From Planctomycetota bacterium (lineage in GTDB: Bacteria; Planctomycetota; Phycisphaerae; FEN-1346): a stretch of DNA of 36,197 nucleotides. A program made the translations under genes and the position numbers. This document shows positions 8,098-15,256 of the stretch, piece by piece (positions within the stretch are counted from its first letter, which is position 1; each line of letters opens with the position of its first letter). The notes under the pieces were generated by a model that was given only the letters and a program-made list of their open reading frames with translations, did no database searches and had not been told where the DNA came from. Location of the stretch: assembly GCA_016872895.1 (NCBI GenBank), contig VGYT01000008.1, positions 1 to 36,197 on the forward strand. Direction: 5' to 3'.

Positions 8098-8403
8098 CGG
8101 CCCGCTCCCCGCAAACGTCGCCCTTTCCGGCGGTTTTCGCCCAGCGCCGGCGCCGCGCTTCCGTGCCGCGCTGCGGCTCCAGGTCCCGCCCCTCGAACCG
8201 GACGGGCGGTTTTCCCGCATCCGGCTCTCCGAGAAGGCCTCACACGTTCGCCCCCGGCGGCGTGGGCGTGTCGCCCGGCCGACCATGCTTTCGCAGCGGC
8301 GCGAAAGCATAGCGCCCCCCTCCCGGAGAAGTCAGGAAATTTCCGGCATGGGGAAGAATCCGCCTGCGTTTGGCAACTATGGGTACGTGGAACGAGGAAC
8401 TGC
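8098..8403. other. Intergenic region before the ECF sigma gene
   Basis: This 306-nt gap has no convincing reading frame. It is GC-rich with several short inverted repeats, and contains the family C hairpin at 8285-8310. A clear ECF-type autoregulatory promoter was not found: GGAAC at 8389-8393 is too close to the start codon to be a -35 element. GAGGAAC at 8394-8400 is the likely ribosome binding site for the GTG at 8404. Confidence 0.5.
8285..8310. repeat. Family C hairpin upstream of the sigma factor
   Basis: ATGCTTTCGC (8285-8294) and GCGAAAGCAT (8301-8310) are a perfect 10-bp inverted repeat with a 6-nt loop. The same arms recur around a longer loop at 10728-10776, and one arm recurs at the gspH start codon (14761-14772). 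Confidence 0.75.
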
Positions 8404-8967
8404 GTGGCAACGGAAATCGCCGATTGGCGGCCCACAGACTTCGACCTGGCCGGCAGGGCGCGAGAAGGCGACCACTCCGCCTTCCACGAACTCGTTGACC
8501 GGCACGCGGGCTTTCTGTTTGCCGTGGCCGTCTCGATGAGCGGCAATGCCGCGGATGCCGAGGACCTTGTGCAGGAAACGTTCGCGGGCGCATTTCGCGG
8601 GCTGGCGGCCTTCGAAGGCCGCGCGTCGGTCAAGACGTGGCTGACGCGGATACTGGTCCGGCAGGCGGCCGGACGCCGGCGCTCGGAAGGCAGGCGCAGG
8701 GCGGCACTCGCCCGGCTGGAAGCGGCCTCCCAGGCCGACCTGGGCCAGGAATCTTCCGACCGCGCGACGGATGCGCGGGTCGACGTGGCGGATGCGATGA
8801 GGTCCTTAAGCCCGGAGCACCGCGAAGTTATTGCCCTGCGGGAGTTGCAGGGCCTCTCCTACGACGAGATCGCCGAGGTCCTGGGCGTGCCGCGCGGAAC
8901 CGTCGAGTCGCGGCTCTTCCGGGCGCGCCGGCGAATGCAGGAACTGCTGAAGGAATACTTCCGCTAG
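8404..8967 (+). CDS. ECF-family RNA polymerase sigma factor
   Basis: This 187-residue protein has only sigma regions 2 and 4, as in extracytoplasmic-function sigma factors of the RpoE group. Region 2 covers about residues 22-85 (FHELVDRHAGFLFAVAVSM ... DAEDLVQETFAGAFRGLAAF ... KTWLTRILV). Region 4 covers about 130-182 (SLSPEHREVIALRELQGLSY ... VPRGTVESRLFRARRRMQ), with a recognisable helix-turn-helix. The GTG start has GAGGAAC just upstream. A zinc-finger anti-sigma gene follows after 112 nt, so the pair is expected to respond to an envelope signal. The regulon cannot be read from this window; the two exported proteins downstream are the obvious candidates. Confidence 0.93.
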   Translation: MATEIADWRPTDFDLAGRAREGDHSAFHELVDRHAGFLFAVAVSMSGNAADAEDLVQETFAGAFRGLAAFEGRASVKTWLTRILVRQAAGRRRSEGRRRAALARLEAASQADLGQESSDRATDARVDVADAMRSLSPEHREVIALRELQGLSYDEIAEVLGVPRGTVESRLFRARRRMQELLKEYFR

Positions 8968-8999
8968 AGAGGCAGCGTGCCACGGCTTGCTTGCACTTT

Positions 9000-9027
9000 G
9001 CGCGGCGGGTCAGGAGACCCGCCGCGC
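9000..9027. repeat. Family B hairpin between sigma and anti-sigma genes
   Basis: GCGCGGCGGGTC (9000-9011) and GACCCGCCGCGC (9016-9027) form a perfect 12-bp stem with loop AGGA. It lies between the sigma stop codon and the anti-sigma ribosome binding site, where it could lower translation or transcription of the anti-sigma gene. Close relatives occur twice at 14676-14753. Confidence 0.8.
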
Positions 9028-9079
9028 AGCGTGGAACTGCGGCACGTGCGGCAATGTCGTCCGTTACAAGGAACGAGCC

Positions 9080-9532
9080 ATGATTGAATGCGAGCAGGGC
9101 CAGCGGGTCGGCGCTTACCATGACGGGGAACTCCCCGAGGCATCACGGGCCGAGGTGGAAAGGCACCTTCGGGAGTGCCCGGTTTGTGCGGCGGAACTGC
9201 GGCGGCTGCGCAGGCTGTCGGACCTGATGCGTGCGGCCGGCGGGGCGGAGATGCCCGGCGAGGTCCTGGCGCGTCTGCACCAGTCTGTGGACATGCAGCC
9301 GAAGATTACGATGCTGCACGTGGCCGAGGTGTTCGTGGCCGCGGCCGCATCGATTCTGCTGGTCTCGTGCGTGTGGCTCTGGAGGATTTCCGCCGCCGGC
9401 GCCGACTCAGGCCAGATCCCGCTCTGGGAGACCGCCGCCGTTGCTCCTCAGGACCCATCGGCAGTCGCATCCCAGGAGCAGTTGGCCCAGTGGATAGTAC
9501 ATGACCTCTCTCGGGAAAACGGACATGACTAG
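9080..9532 (+). CDS. Zinc-finger (zf-HC2) anti-sigma factor
   Basis: The 150-residue product has an N-terminal zinc-binding anti-sigma domain with the HxxxCxxC signature (HLRECPVC, residues 29-36) preceded by YHDGELP, the usual opening of this family. A transmembrane helix follows (about residues 75-97, HVAEVFVAAAASILLVSCVW), then a short periplasmic tail with a conserved-looking WIVHDL end. It should hold the neighbouring sigma factor at the membrane until a signal releases it. The ATG at 9080 has AAGGAACGAG upstream; longer readings from 8987 run through the family B repeat and are rejected. Its end overlaps the start of the next gene, so the two are probably translated together. Confidence 0.88.
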   Translation: MIECEQGQRVGAYHDGELPEASRAEVERHLRECPVCAAELRRLRRLSDLMRAAGGAEMPGEVLARLHQSVDMQPKITMLHVAEVFVAAAASILLVSCVWLWRISAAGADSGQIPLWETAAVAPQDPSAVASQEQLAQWIVHDLSRENGHD

Positions 9533-10043
9533 GATCAAGGCCATTCTGATTGTCTCCTTTCTCGTGACGTTTGCCGCGGGGGCGGCAACCGGCCTGCTGG
9601 CGGACCGCCTGGACCACCGCCCTCCGGGGCCCTCCTGGCTTGAGGCCGAACTGGACCTTACCAGCCAGCAGCGGGAGCAGATGCACGCCATCTGGTCCGA
9701 GGTGATGGGGACCATGATGCGGCAGCACGGCGAGCAGAGAGAAGCCCTGAGACAGCAGCGCGACCAGGCCATCGTTGCCCTGCTGACGGACGAGCAGCGT
9801 TCGCGCTACGACGCCATCCTGAAGGAGTTTGCCGGCAAAGAGGAGGAGATGTCGCAGCAGCGGAAACAGGCGTTCGACGAAGCCGTCAAGCGCACCAAGG
9901 AGATTCTGACGCCCCAGCAGGTCGCCAAGTACGAGGAACTCCTCAAGATGCAGCGGGAGCGTGGCTTCGGCCCGCCCCGCGGCAAGCACCGGGGCCCGCC
10001 GGGCGGGCCGCCCGGGCCGTCGCCCGGGCCGCCGCCGCAATGA
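9525..10043 (+). CDS. CpxP/Spy-like periplasmic protein
   Basis: The product (172 residues) has an N-terminal signal or anchor helix (about residues 4-24) and an all-helical body with two LTxxQ-type motifs: LTSQQREQMHAIW near residue 44 and LTPQQVAKYEELL near 129. These motifs mark the CpxP/Spy/CnrX group of periplasmic chaperones and stress or metal sensors. The last 25 residues are Gly/Pro-rich. The start at 9525 overlaps the anti-sigma stop (9530-9532). Being third in a sigma, anti-sigma, LTxxQ order recalls the CnrH-CnrY-CnrX arrangement of Cupriavidus, in which the LTxxQ protein is the signal sensor; applying this here is inference. Few His residues are present, so metal binding like CnrX is not obvious. 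Confidence 0.8.
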   Translation: MTRIKAILIVSFLVTFAAGAATGLLADRLDHRPPGPSWLEAELDLTSQQREQMHAIWSEVMGTMMRQHGEQREALRQQRDQAIVALLTDEQRSRYDAILKEFAGKEEEMSQQRKQAFDEAVKRTKEILTPQQVAKYEELLKMQRERGFGPPRGKHRGPPGGPPGPSPGPPPQ

Positions 10044-10117
10044 CCCGCGTGCTCCCCTCGGTGGGGGGCGCCGTTTGCCGTGTGATGATCAAGGGAACTC
10101 TGGCAAGGAGACAGAAC

Positions 10118-10699
10118 ATGTTGCGATGCAGCGCCGTTTGCCTTGTGGCCCTCGCCATGATTGTAGCCGGGGCATGGATACAGCAGGCGATGTCCGCAGA
10201 AGGCCCGCCCCCTCCTCCTCCTGGTGAGCGGGACCCGGGTCAGATGGCCCAGCGGATGGAGCAGTTCCGCCAGCAGATGTCGGACCGGATGAGGCAGTCC
10301 CTCGAGGCCAGCGAGGAGGAATGGAAGGTCCTCCAGCCCCGCATCGAGAAGGTGCAGACGCTGTCCCGCCAGACTCGCGGCGGCGGCATGGGCTTCATGA
10401 TGATGGGGATGGCGGGCCGCCGCGGCGGTCCGGGGCCGGACCGCGGGCCGCCGGACCGGCCCGGCGCGGACCGGCCGCCCGACCGGCCGCAGTCCGAGGT
10501 CGAGCAGAAGACCGAAGCGCTCCAGAGAGTGCTGGAGAACAAGGAAGCCAGGGCGGATGAGATCAAGGCAGCCCTGTCCGCACTGCGCGAGGCGCGGGCG
10601 AAGGCCAGGGCCGAGTTGGAGGCCGCTCAGAAGGAACTTCGCGACGTCGTCACCGTGCGCCAGGAAGCGCAGTTGGTGACGATGGGCATCCTTGACTAG
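10118..10699 (+). CDS. Exported helical protein of the ECF module
   Basis: This 193-residue product has a signal peptide (cleavage probably after AMSA, about residue 27), a Pro-rich linker, a helix (RMEQFRQQMSDRMRQSLEA), a Met/Gly-rich segment (GGGMGFMMMGMAGRRGG, about residues 88-104), a Pro/Arg/Asp-rich hinge and a long C-terminal coiled coil. The pattern of two amphipathic helical parts recalls Spy-like chaperones, but no LTxxQ motif was found. The ATG at 10118 is chosen for AAGGAG (10105-10110) 7 nt upstream. It ends the sigma, anti-sigma and CpxP-like group. Function is unknown; a chaperone or spacer role in the periplasm is a guess, and the Met cluster could bind soft metals. Confidence 0.7.
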   Translation: MLRCSAVCLVALAMIVAGAWIQQAMSAEGPPPPPPGERDPGQMAQRMEQFRQQMSDRMRQSLEASEEEWKVLQPRIEKVQTLSRQTRGGGMGFMMMGMAGRRGGPGPDRGPPDRPGADRPPDRPQSEVEQKTEALQRVLENKEARADEIKAALSALREARAKARAELEAAQKELRDVVTVRQEAQLVTMGILD

Positions 10700-10727
10700 C
10701 AGTGCATCAACGCCGTTCTCGTGGGCG

Positions 10728-10776
10728 CCATGCTTTCGCGCCGTTGCACATCAGAGCCGCCGTTGCGAAAGCATGG
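10728..10776. repeat. Family C palindrome upstream of gspE
   Basis: Perfect 12-nt arms (CCATGCTTTCGC, 10728-10739; GCGAAAGCATGG, 10765-10776) surround a 25-nt centre. The centre contains TCAGAGCCGC (10751-10760), the first ten bases of family A, which suggests one repeat landed in or recombined with another. Confidence 0.75.
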
Positions 10777-10836
10777 TCGTGCGAGGGCCGCCGGCCGGCC
10801 TTCGCAAGCGAGAGCATGGCACCCCTTGTATCACGG

Positions 10837-10911
10837 CCGGGTGGCATGCCCACACCGCCTTTGCGTGGGCATGCATGCCCGCGGAACGGATGCCGCGGGC
10901 ATGCCACCCGG
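10837..10911. repeat. Family D double-hairpin palindrome upstream of gspE
   Basis: Outer arms of 15 nt (CCGGGTGGCATGCCC, 10837-10851; its exact complement, 10897-10911) enclose, and compete with, two abutting hairpins: a 10-bp stem (10844-10853/10865-10874) and a 12-bp stem (10873-10884/10893-10904). A near-identical copy is translated within the gspG leader (14099-14165). Confidence 0.85.
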
Positions 10912-10921
10912 CAGGCAGGTT

Positions 10922-10950
10922 TCAGAGCCGCGACCGTAAGGGAGCGGTGC
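10922..10950. repeat. Family A half-element upstream of gspE
   Basis: One complete 29-nt arm of family A is present, directly following the family D copy. The partner arm is missing. The arm retains TAA (10937-10939), as in the intergenic copy at 7038. The gspE ribosome binding site begins only 12 nt later. Confidence 0.8.
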
Positions 10951-10980
10951 CGTAAGCAGAGGAGAAAGGGTCGGTTCACG

Positions 10981-12777
10981 ATGGGCGGAATCCTCGTACG
11001 AATGCGCGCTGGCGGGCTGCTCGACGAGCAGGCCGCAAGGCGGGTCGAATCTCTCGTGGCCCAGGGCAAGCCGCTCGACGAAGCCCTGCTGGCGGCCAGC
11101 GGCCTGCCCGAAGACCAGTTGCTGCGGTTCTTGTCCGAGGAGTTCCACGTTCCGTACGTCGACCTGGAACAGCACCCGCCCGAGAAGGAGTTCCTGACGC
11201 AGTTCCCGGCCCGCATCCTGCTGGCACACGGACTGCTGCCGCTCGGGCAGGAGGACGGCATCGTTACGGTGGCGTCGAGCAGGCTCTTCGACACGGGCGG
11301 CATAGATGAGTTGCGCGTGGCCACGGGGCTTGAACTGCGGGTGGCGCTGGCCCCGTCGGCGGAGATCGGCCGGTGCATCAAGGCCCTGCTCGGCGTCGGG
11401 GCCGACACGCTCCAGTCGCTCGTCTCCGAGGCGGAAGTCGGCGGCGTGCAGGTGGTCGACCACGAGGCGGACTCCGGCCTGGACCTCTCCGCCGCCGCCG
11501 AAGACGCATCCATAATCAAGTTCGTCAACCAGGTGCTCGCGGAGGCCATCGAGCGGCGGGCCACGGACGTTCACTTCGAGCCGTTCGAGGATGCGCTCCG
11601 GGTGCGATACCGCGTGGACGGCGTGCTCCAGGAGGCCAACGTGCCGCCCGAGGTCCGCCAGTTCCAGCCGGCAATCGTTTCGCGCCTGAAGATCCTCAGC
11701 CGCCTGGACATCGCCGAGAAACGCCTGCCGCAGGACGGGCGAATCCGTCTCAAGGTCGCCGGCCGCGAGGTCGACGTCCGTGTGTCCGTCATCCCCATGC
11801 TTCACGGGGAGGCCGTGGTCCTGCGGCTGCTGGACCGAAGTGCGATGCTCCTGGGCCTGGAGCACCTGGGCATGGCCGAGCGCGACCGCGAGATCTTCGA
11901 GCGAATCCTTGCCCTCCCCCACGGCATCGTGCTGGTGACCGGGCCTACCGGCAGCGGCAAGACGACGACGCTGTACGCGGGGCTGTCGCGGATCAACGAC
12001 GTCACGCGCAAGATCGTTACCATCGAGGACCCAATCGAGTACCACCTGCGCGGCATAAACCAGATACAGGTGTCCACGAAGGCGGGGTTGAGTTTTGCGC
12101 GCGGCTTGAGGAGTATTCTGCGGCACGACCCGGACGTGGTCCTGGTGGGCGAGATCCGCGACCGCGAGACGGCCGAGATCGCCGTGCAGGCATCGCTCAC
12201 GGGCCACCTGGTTTTCTCGACGCTTCACACCAACGACGCCCCCGGCGCACTGACGCGCCTGGTGGACATGGGGATCGAGCCGTACCTTGTGGCCTCGTCG
12301 CTGGAAGCGGTGCTGGCGCAGCGCCTGGTCAGGCTTATCTGCACCAACTGCAAGGAGTCTCTTCCCGCCGAGGACGCCGAAGCGCTGAGGGCCCAGTTCG
12401 GCGACAGGGCGCCCGACGTGCTGCACTGGGGTCGCGGCTGCCGCGAGTGCCAGGGCACAGGGTATCGCGGCCGGACAGGCATCTTCGAGACGATGCTGGT
12501 GACCCCGGAAGTCCGGGCCATGATCCTTCAGCGCGCCAGCGCCGGAGAAATCCGCCGCGTGGCCGCCCAGCAGGGCATGTTGAGCCTGCGAGAGGACGGC
12601 TGGCGCCTGGTGCGAAGCGCCCGCACCACCGTCGAGGAAGTCCTCCGGGTCACCAAGGACGAGCGGGCGAGCGGCAACGGCGATCAGGACGCCGGCCCCG
12701 CGGGCGCCGATCCCGCCGCCGAAGCGGCAGGTTATCCCTCGCACCCCGCCGGCAAACCCAGGGAGGCGCCCGGCTGA
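10981..12777 (+). CDS. gspE: Type II secretion ATPase GspE
   Basis: GspE is the cytoplasmic ATPase that powers pseudopilus assembly. The 598-residue product has the N-terminal GspE/MshE domain (about residues 1-150) that docks on GspL. The ATPase follows, with Walker A GPTGSGKT at residues 321-328, the Asp box, Walker B VLVGEIRD at 387-394 and the His box LVFSTLHTNDAPGA after it. The zinc tetracysteine is intact (Cys454, Cys457, Cys487, Cys490), which is typical of type II rather than twitching ATPases. The ATG at 10981 has GGAGAAAGGG 10 nt upstream. A longer open frame back to 10702 only translates three repeat elements and is rejected. It is the first gene of the operon; no clear promoter was seen in the repeat-filled 281 nt before it. 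The stop overlaps the gspF start (TGATG). Confidence 0.96.
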   Translation: MGGILVRMRAGGLLDEQAARRVESLVAQGKPLDEALLAASGLPEDQLLRFLSEEFHVPYVDLEQHPPEKEFLTQFPARILLAHGLLPLGQEDGIVTVASSRLFDTGGIDELRVATGLELRVALAPSAEIGRCIKALLGVGADTLQSLVSEAEVGGVQVVDHEADSGLDLSAAAEDASIIKFVNQVLAEAIERRATDVHFEPFEDALRVRYRVDGVLQEANVPPEVRQFQPAIVSRLKILSRLDIAEKRLPQDGRIRLKVAGREVDVRVSVIPMLHGEAVVLRLLDRSAMLLGLEHLGMAERDREIFERILALPHGIVLVTGPTGSGKTTTLYAGLSRINDVTRKIVTIEDPIEYHLRGINQIQVSTKAGLSFARGLRSILRHDPDVVLVGEIRDRETAEIAVQASLTGHLVFSTLHTNDAPGALTRLVDMGIEPYLVASSLEAVLAQRLVRLICTNCKESLPAEDAEALRAQFGDRAPDVLHWGRGCRECQGTGYRGRTGIFETMLVTPEVRAMILQRASAGEIRRVAAQQGMLSLREDGWRLVRSARTTVEEVLRVTKDERASGNGDQDAGPAGADPAAEAAGYPSHPAGKPREAPG

Positions 12778-14042
12778 TGCCTGTCTTCACGTACACGGCG
12801 GTGGATGCCGCAGGTCGGCGGACCTCCGGAACGGTGCCCGCCTCGAACCGCGCAGCGGCCCTGGACACGGTCATCCAGAAAGGGCTTGTGCCGGCATCTG
12901 TGGAAGAGCAGGAGGCCCCTGCCGCGCTGGGAGGCCCCGGCCTGCCCGCCGAAGCCTCGGCGCAGGCGCAGGCGAGTTGGCTGCTTGGCCCCGCCTGGGG
13001 GGGCCGCGTGTCGCAGGCCGACGTGGAGGCCTTCAGCCGCGAACTGTCGAGCCTTCTGACGGCCGGGGTGTCGCTGAGCCGGGCGCTGGAGATCCTGCGG
13101 CGCGAAGCGTCAAAAGGACCTTCGCGGAAGCAGTGGTCCGCCATCCACGACGACGTGGTGGGCGGGTCGCCGCTGGCCGATGCGCTCGGGAAGTTCCCGC
13201 AGTCGTTCCCGGCGGTGCACGTGGCCATGGTTCGCGCGGGCGAGACGGGGGGGTTCCTCGACGTGGTGCTGGGCCAGATCGCCGATTTCCGGGCGCGCGA
13301 GCGGGACCTGAAGTCGAAGGTCAAGGGCGCGCTGGTGTACCCGACGGTCCTGGTGGTGCTGGCGGGGTGCGTCCTGGTTTTCCTGCTGACGTATTTCATT
13401 CCACGGTTCTCGGGGATTTTTGCGGAGTTCGGCGCGGCGCTGCCGCCGCTGACGCAGGCGATCGTCGCGGCGAGCCGCCTGGTGACGAAGTACGGATTGC
13501 TGGTGGTCATCGGGGCGGCCCTGGCGGTGATGGTGGCCCGGCGGGCATTGAAGTCGCAGTCCGGGCGCCGACTGATGGAGCGTACGCTGCTGCGAGTGCC
13601 GGCCCTGGGCCGCGTGCTGGCACGGTTCGCGCTCGTGCGCTTCTGCCGCATGCTCGGAACGCTGCTGGGGGCGGGCGTCCCGCTGGTCACCGCGCTCGCG
13701 GTGGCCAGGGAGGCCATCGGCAACCAGATTCTGGCGGACTCGGTGAGCCTTTCGATCGAGGAGGTGCAGCAAGGCAGGCCGCTGGCCCGGAGCCTGTCGA
13801 GTTGCCGCCAACTGTTCCCCGCGACGGTCATCGAGATGATCGCCGTGGCCGAGGAGTCGAGCCGCCTGGACCAGGAACTCCTGCGCCTGGCCGCAGTCTA
13901 CGAGGCCGACCTGGACCGCCAGTTGCGGATGCTCGTGGCGCTGGCCGAGCCGGCGCTGCTGTTCATCATGGCGGCCGTCGTGGGCACCGTCGTCATCGGC
14001 ATGATACTGCCCGTCTTCACCCTTCAGGAATACATTCGTTGA
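12777..14042 (+). CDS. gspF: Type II secretion inner-membrane protein GspF
   Basis: GspF is the polytopic platform protein through which the ATPase drives pseudopilin extraction. The 421-residue product opens with the family-typical MPVFTYTAVDAAGRRTSGTV and contains two T2SSF domains (about residues 85-205 and 285-405). Each holds the motif of a Leu-rich helix followed by GVSL or GVPL (LSSLLTAGVSLSRALEIL and MLGTLLGAGVPLVTALAV). Three transmembrane segments are visible, near 185-210, 235-255 and 390-412. Between residues 45 and 75 is an Ala/Pro/Gly-rich linker. The length is normal. The start overlaps the gspE stop by one base. Confidence 0.95.
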   Translation: MPVFTYTAVDAAGRRTSGTVPASNRAAALDTVIQKGLVPASVEEQEAPAALGGPGLPAEASAQAQASWLLGPAWGGRVSQADVEAFSRELSSLLTAGVSLSRALEILRREASKGPSRKQWSAIHDDVVGGSPLADALGKFPQSFPAVHVAMVRAGETGGFLDVVLGQIADFRARERDLKSKVKGALVYPTVLVVLAGCVLVFLLTYFIPRFSGIFAEFGAALPPLTQAIVAASRLVTKYGLLVVIGAALAVMVARRALKSQSGRRLMERTLLRVPALGRVLARFALVRFCRMLGTLLGAGVPLVTALAVAREAIGNQILADSVSLSIEEVQQGRPLARSLSSCRQLFPATVIEMIAVAEESSRLDQELLRLAAVYEADLDRQLRMLVALAEPALLFIMAAVVGTVVIGMILPVFTLQEYIR

Positions 14043-14061
14043 ACGGAAAGGGCCCGGAAAT

Positions 14062-14583
14062 ATGAATAACACGTCCGCAAGAGCATGTGGCACGGCGTGT
14101 GGCATGCCCACGCCGCCTTTGCGTGGGCATGCATGCCCGCGGAACGGATGCCGCGGGCATGCCACCCGACCGGCCGCCGCCCGGGCCTTTACGCTCATCG
14201 AACTCCTGCTGGTGCTGGTCATCCTGGCCACGCTGGCGGCGCTGGTGGTGCCGAAGTTCACCAGGCGGTCCGAACAGGCCAAGATCACCGGCGCGCGAAC
14301 CGACATCGCGAACATCGAGGTGGCGCTCGACGCCTTCGAGGTGGACTGCGGGCGCTATCCCTCCACCGAGGAGGGCCTCAAGGCGCTCCTCGAACTCCCC
14401 CCCACCCTCGTGGGGTGGCAGGGGCCGTACCTGAAGCGCGGCATGCCCAAGGACCCGTGGGGCAACGCCTATCTGTACCGATGTCCGGGGCAGCACAACC
14501 CCAACGGATGCGACCTGTACTCGTTCGGCGCGGACGGGCAGGAAGGCGGGGGAGACGACATTGATAACTGGTCGGAGCGCTGA
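14062..14583 (+). CDS. gspG: Major pseudopilin GspG with repeat-encoded leader
   Basis: GspG is the main subunit of the type II pseudopilus. The mature part (131 residues from Phe43) begins FTLIELLLVLVILATLAALV and ends with SFGADGQEGG followed by GDDIDNW, the aspartate-rich calcium loop of GspG proteins; the GLKALLE and KDPWGNAYLYRCPG motifs are also present. The cleavage site is Ala42/Phe43. The leader is unusual: 42 residues instead of fewer than ten to about twenty. Residues 13-35 are encoded by a family D palindrome (14099-14165). The ATG at 14062 has AAAGGG 9 nt upstream and is the best start. An in-frame ATG at 14104 inside the repeat lacks any ribosome binding site, and even it keeps most of the repeat in the protein. 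Confidence 0.93.
   Translation: MNNTSARACGTACGMPTPPLRGHACPRNGCRGHATRPAAARAFTLIELLLVLVILATLAALVVPKFTRRSEQAKITGARTDIANIEVALDAFEVDCGRYPSTEEGLKALLELPPTLVGWQGPYLKRGMPKDPWGNAYLYRCPGQHNPNGCDLYSFGADGQEGGGDDIDNWSER
14099..14165. repeat. Family D palindrome translated in the gspG leader
   Basis: This is the second copy of the double-hairpin element at 10837-10911, differing at one central base (CACGCCG for CACACCG) and in its flanks. Outer arms GTGGCATGCCC (14099-14109) and GGGCATGCCAC (14155-14165) are perfect. It lies between the gspG start codon and the prepilin cleavage site, in frame and free of stops. Confidence 0.85.
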
Positions 14584-14622
14584 AACTTCGTTCGGCGCCT
14601 TTGGCGCAAACCGCGATCGCGG

Positions 14623-14650
14623 GTGTGGCGCGGCCGGCTTGTCCGGCCGT
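14623..14650. repeat. Family E half-element upstream of gspH
   Basis: These 28 nt are the reverse complement of 301-328 in the lnt leader with a single mismatch (27 of 28). They contain the small stem CGGCCGG/CCGGCCG (14631-14637/14643-14649). Confidence 0.7.
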
Positions 14651-14673
14651 GGCGCGGGGGCCGTGCTTTGGGT

Positions 14674-14755
14674 TTGCGCGGCGGGTCTCCTGGCCCGCCG
14701 CGCCATGCCCGCTGGCCATGCCAATGCGCGGCAGGTCAGGAGACCCGCCGCGCAA
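14674..14755. repeat. Family B inverted pair upstream of gspH
   Basis: Two family B hairpins (14676-14703 and 14726-14753) lie in opposite orientation, so that 14674-14691 and 14738-14755 are perfect 18-nt inverted repeats. The cassette fills most of the 184-nt gap between gspG and gspH and ends 12 nt before the gspH start. Confidence 0.8.
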
Positions 14756-14767
14756 GGGCACGAAAGC

Positions 14768-15256
14768 ATGGCGCCCGCCGGGTTCACGCTGCTGGAACTC
14801 ATCGTGGTCCTGGGCCTGGTGGGCGTGCTGCTGGCGCTGGCCGCGCCGTCGCTGCGCGGTTTCTTCGCCTCGCGCCAGACGGCAGACGCCGCTGCGCAGA
14901 TGCTGGCGCTGACGCAGTTGGCGGGGTCGCGTGCAGCGGCCCAGGGCAGCGTCTATCGGCTGAACATCGACCCGCAGACCGGCACGTACTGGCTCACGGT
15001 CCAGGATGCGGGGACGTTTGCCGACCTCGGCACGGAGTTCGGCCGGAGGTTCCGCCTGCCTGAAGGCACGACCGTCCGCGCCTGGTCGCCCTCGGGCGAA
15101 ACGACGATGGAGTACATCGAGTTCCATCCGAGCGGCAGGACGGAAGAGGCAGTGATCGAGTTGCAGGGCCGGCAGGGGGAAATCTTCCGGGTTGTCTGCG
15201 ACTCCGCCGCCGAAGCGTTTCGCGTGGTGTCGCCGCCGGAGGCACAAGGGTCATGA
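14768..15256 (+). CDS. gspH: Minor pseudopilin GspH
   Basis: GspH is a minor pseudopilin of the pseudopilus tip. The 162-residue product starts MAPAG and is cleaved before FTLLELIVVLGLVGVLLALA, giving a normal short leader of five residues. The body has the long N-terminal helix, then beta-rich sequence (VYRLNIDPQTGTYWL, IEFHPSGRTEEAVIEL) as in the GspH/FimT group. The start codon lies in GCACGAAAGCATGG, which matches one arm of family C, so the repeat seems to supply the ATG. AAGGG (14754-14758) overlapping the end of the family B repeat is the likely ribosome binding site. Longer in-frame readings back to 14561 would translate two repeat cassettes. The gene end overlaps gspI (ATGA). Confidence 0.88.
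   Translation: MAPAGFTLLELIVVLGLVGVLLALAAPSLRGFFASRQTADAAAQMLALTQLAGSRAAAQGSVYRLNIDPQTGTYWLTVQDAGTFADLGTEFGRRFRLPEGTTVRAWSPSGETTMEYIEFHPSGRTEEAVIELQGRQGEIFRVVCDSAAEAFRVVSPPEAQGS

Noticed and set aside
8386-8403. ECF-type -35 element (GGAAC) before the sigma gene
   Set aside because: It lies within 15 nt of the start codon and leaves no room for a -10 and transcript start upstream of translation.
10702-10980. Extended N-terminus for GspE (start at 10702)
   Set aside because: The extra 93 residues are translations of three repeat elements. A good ribosome binding site and a family-typical start are at 10981.
10831-12744. 637-residue minus-strand frame opposite gspE
   Set aside because: GspE is unmistakable on the plus strand with all motifs in order. 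The opposite frame has no recognisable features.
11373-12776. Long N-terminal extension of GspF reading through gspE
   Set aside because: The GspF family starts at MPVFTYTAVDAAG (12777). The upstream part is an out-of-frame reading of gspE.
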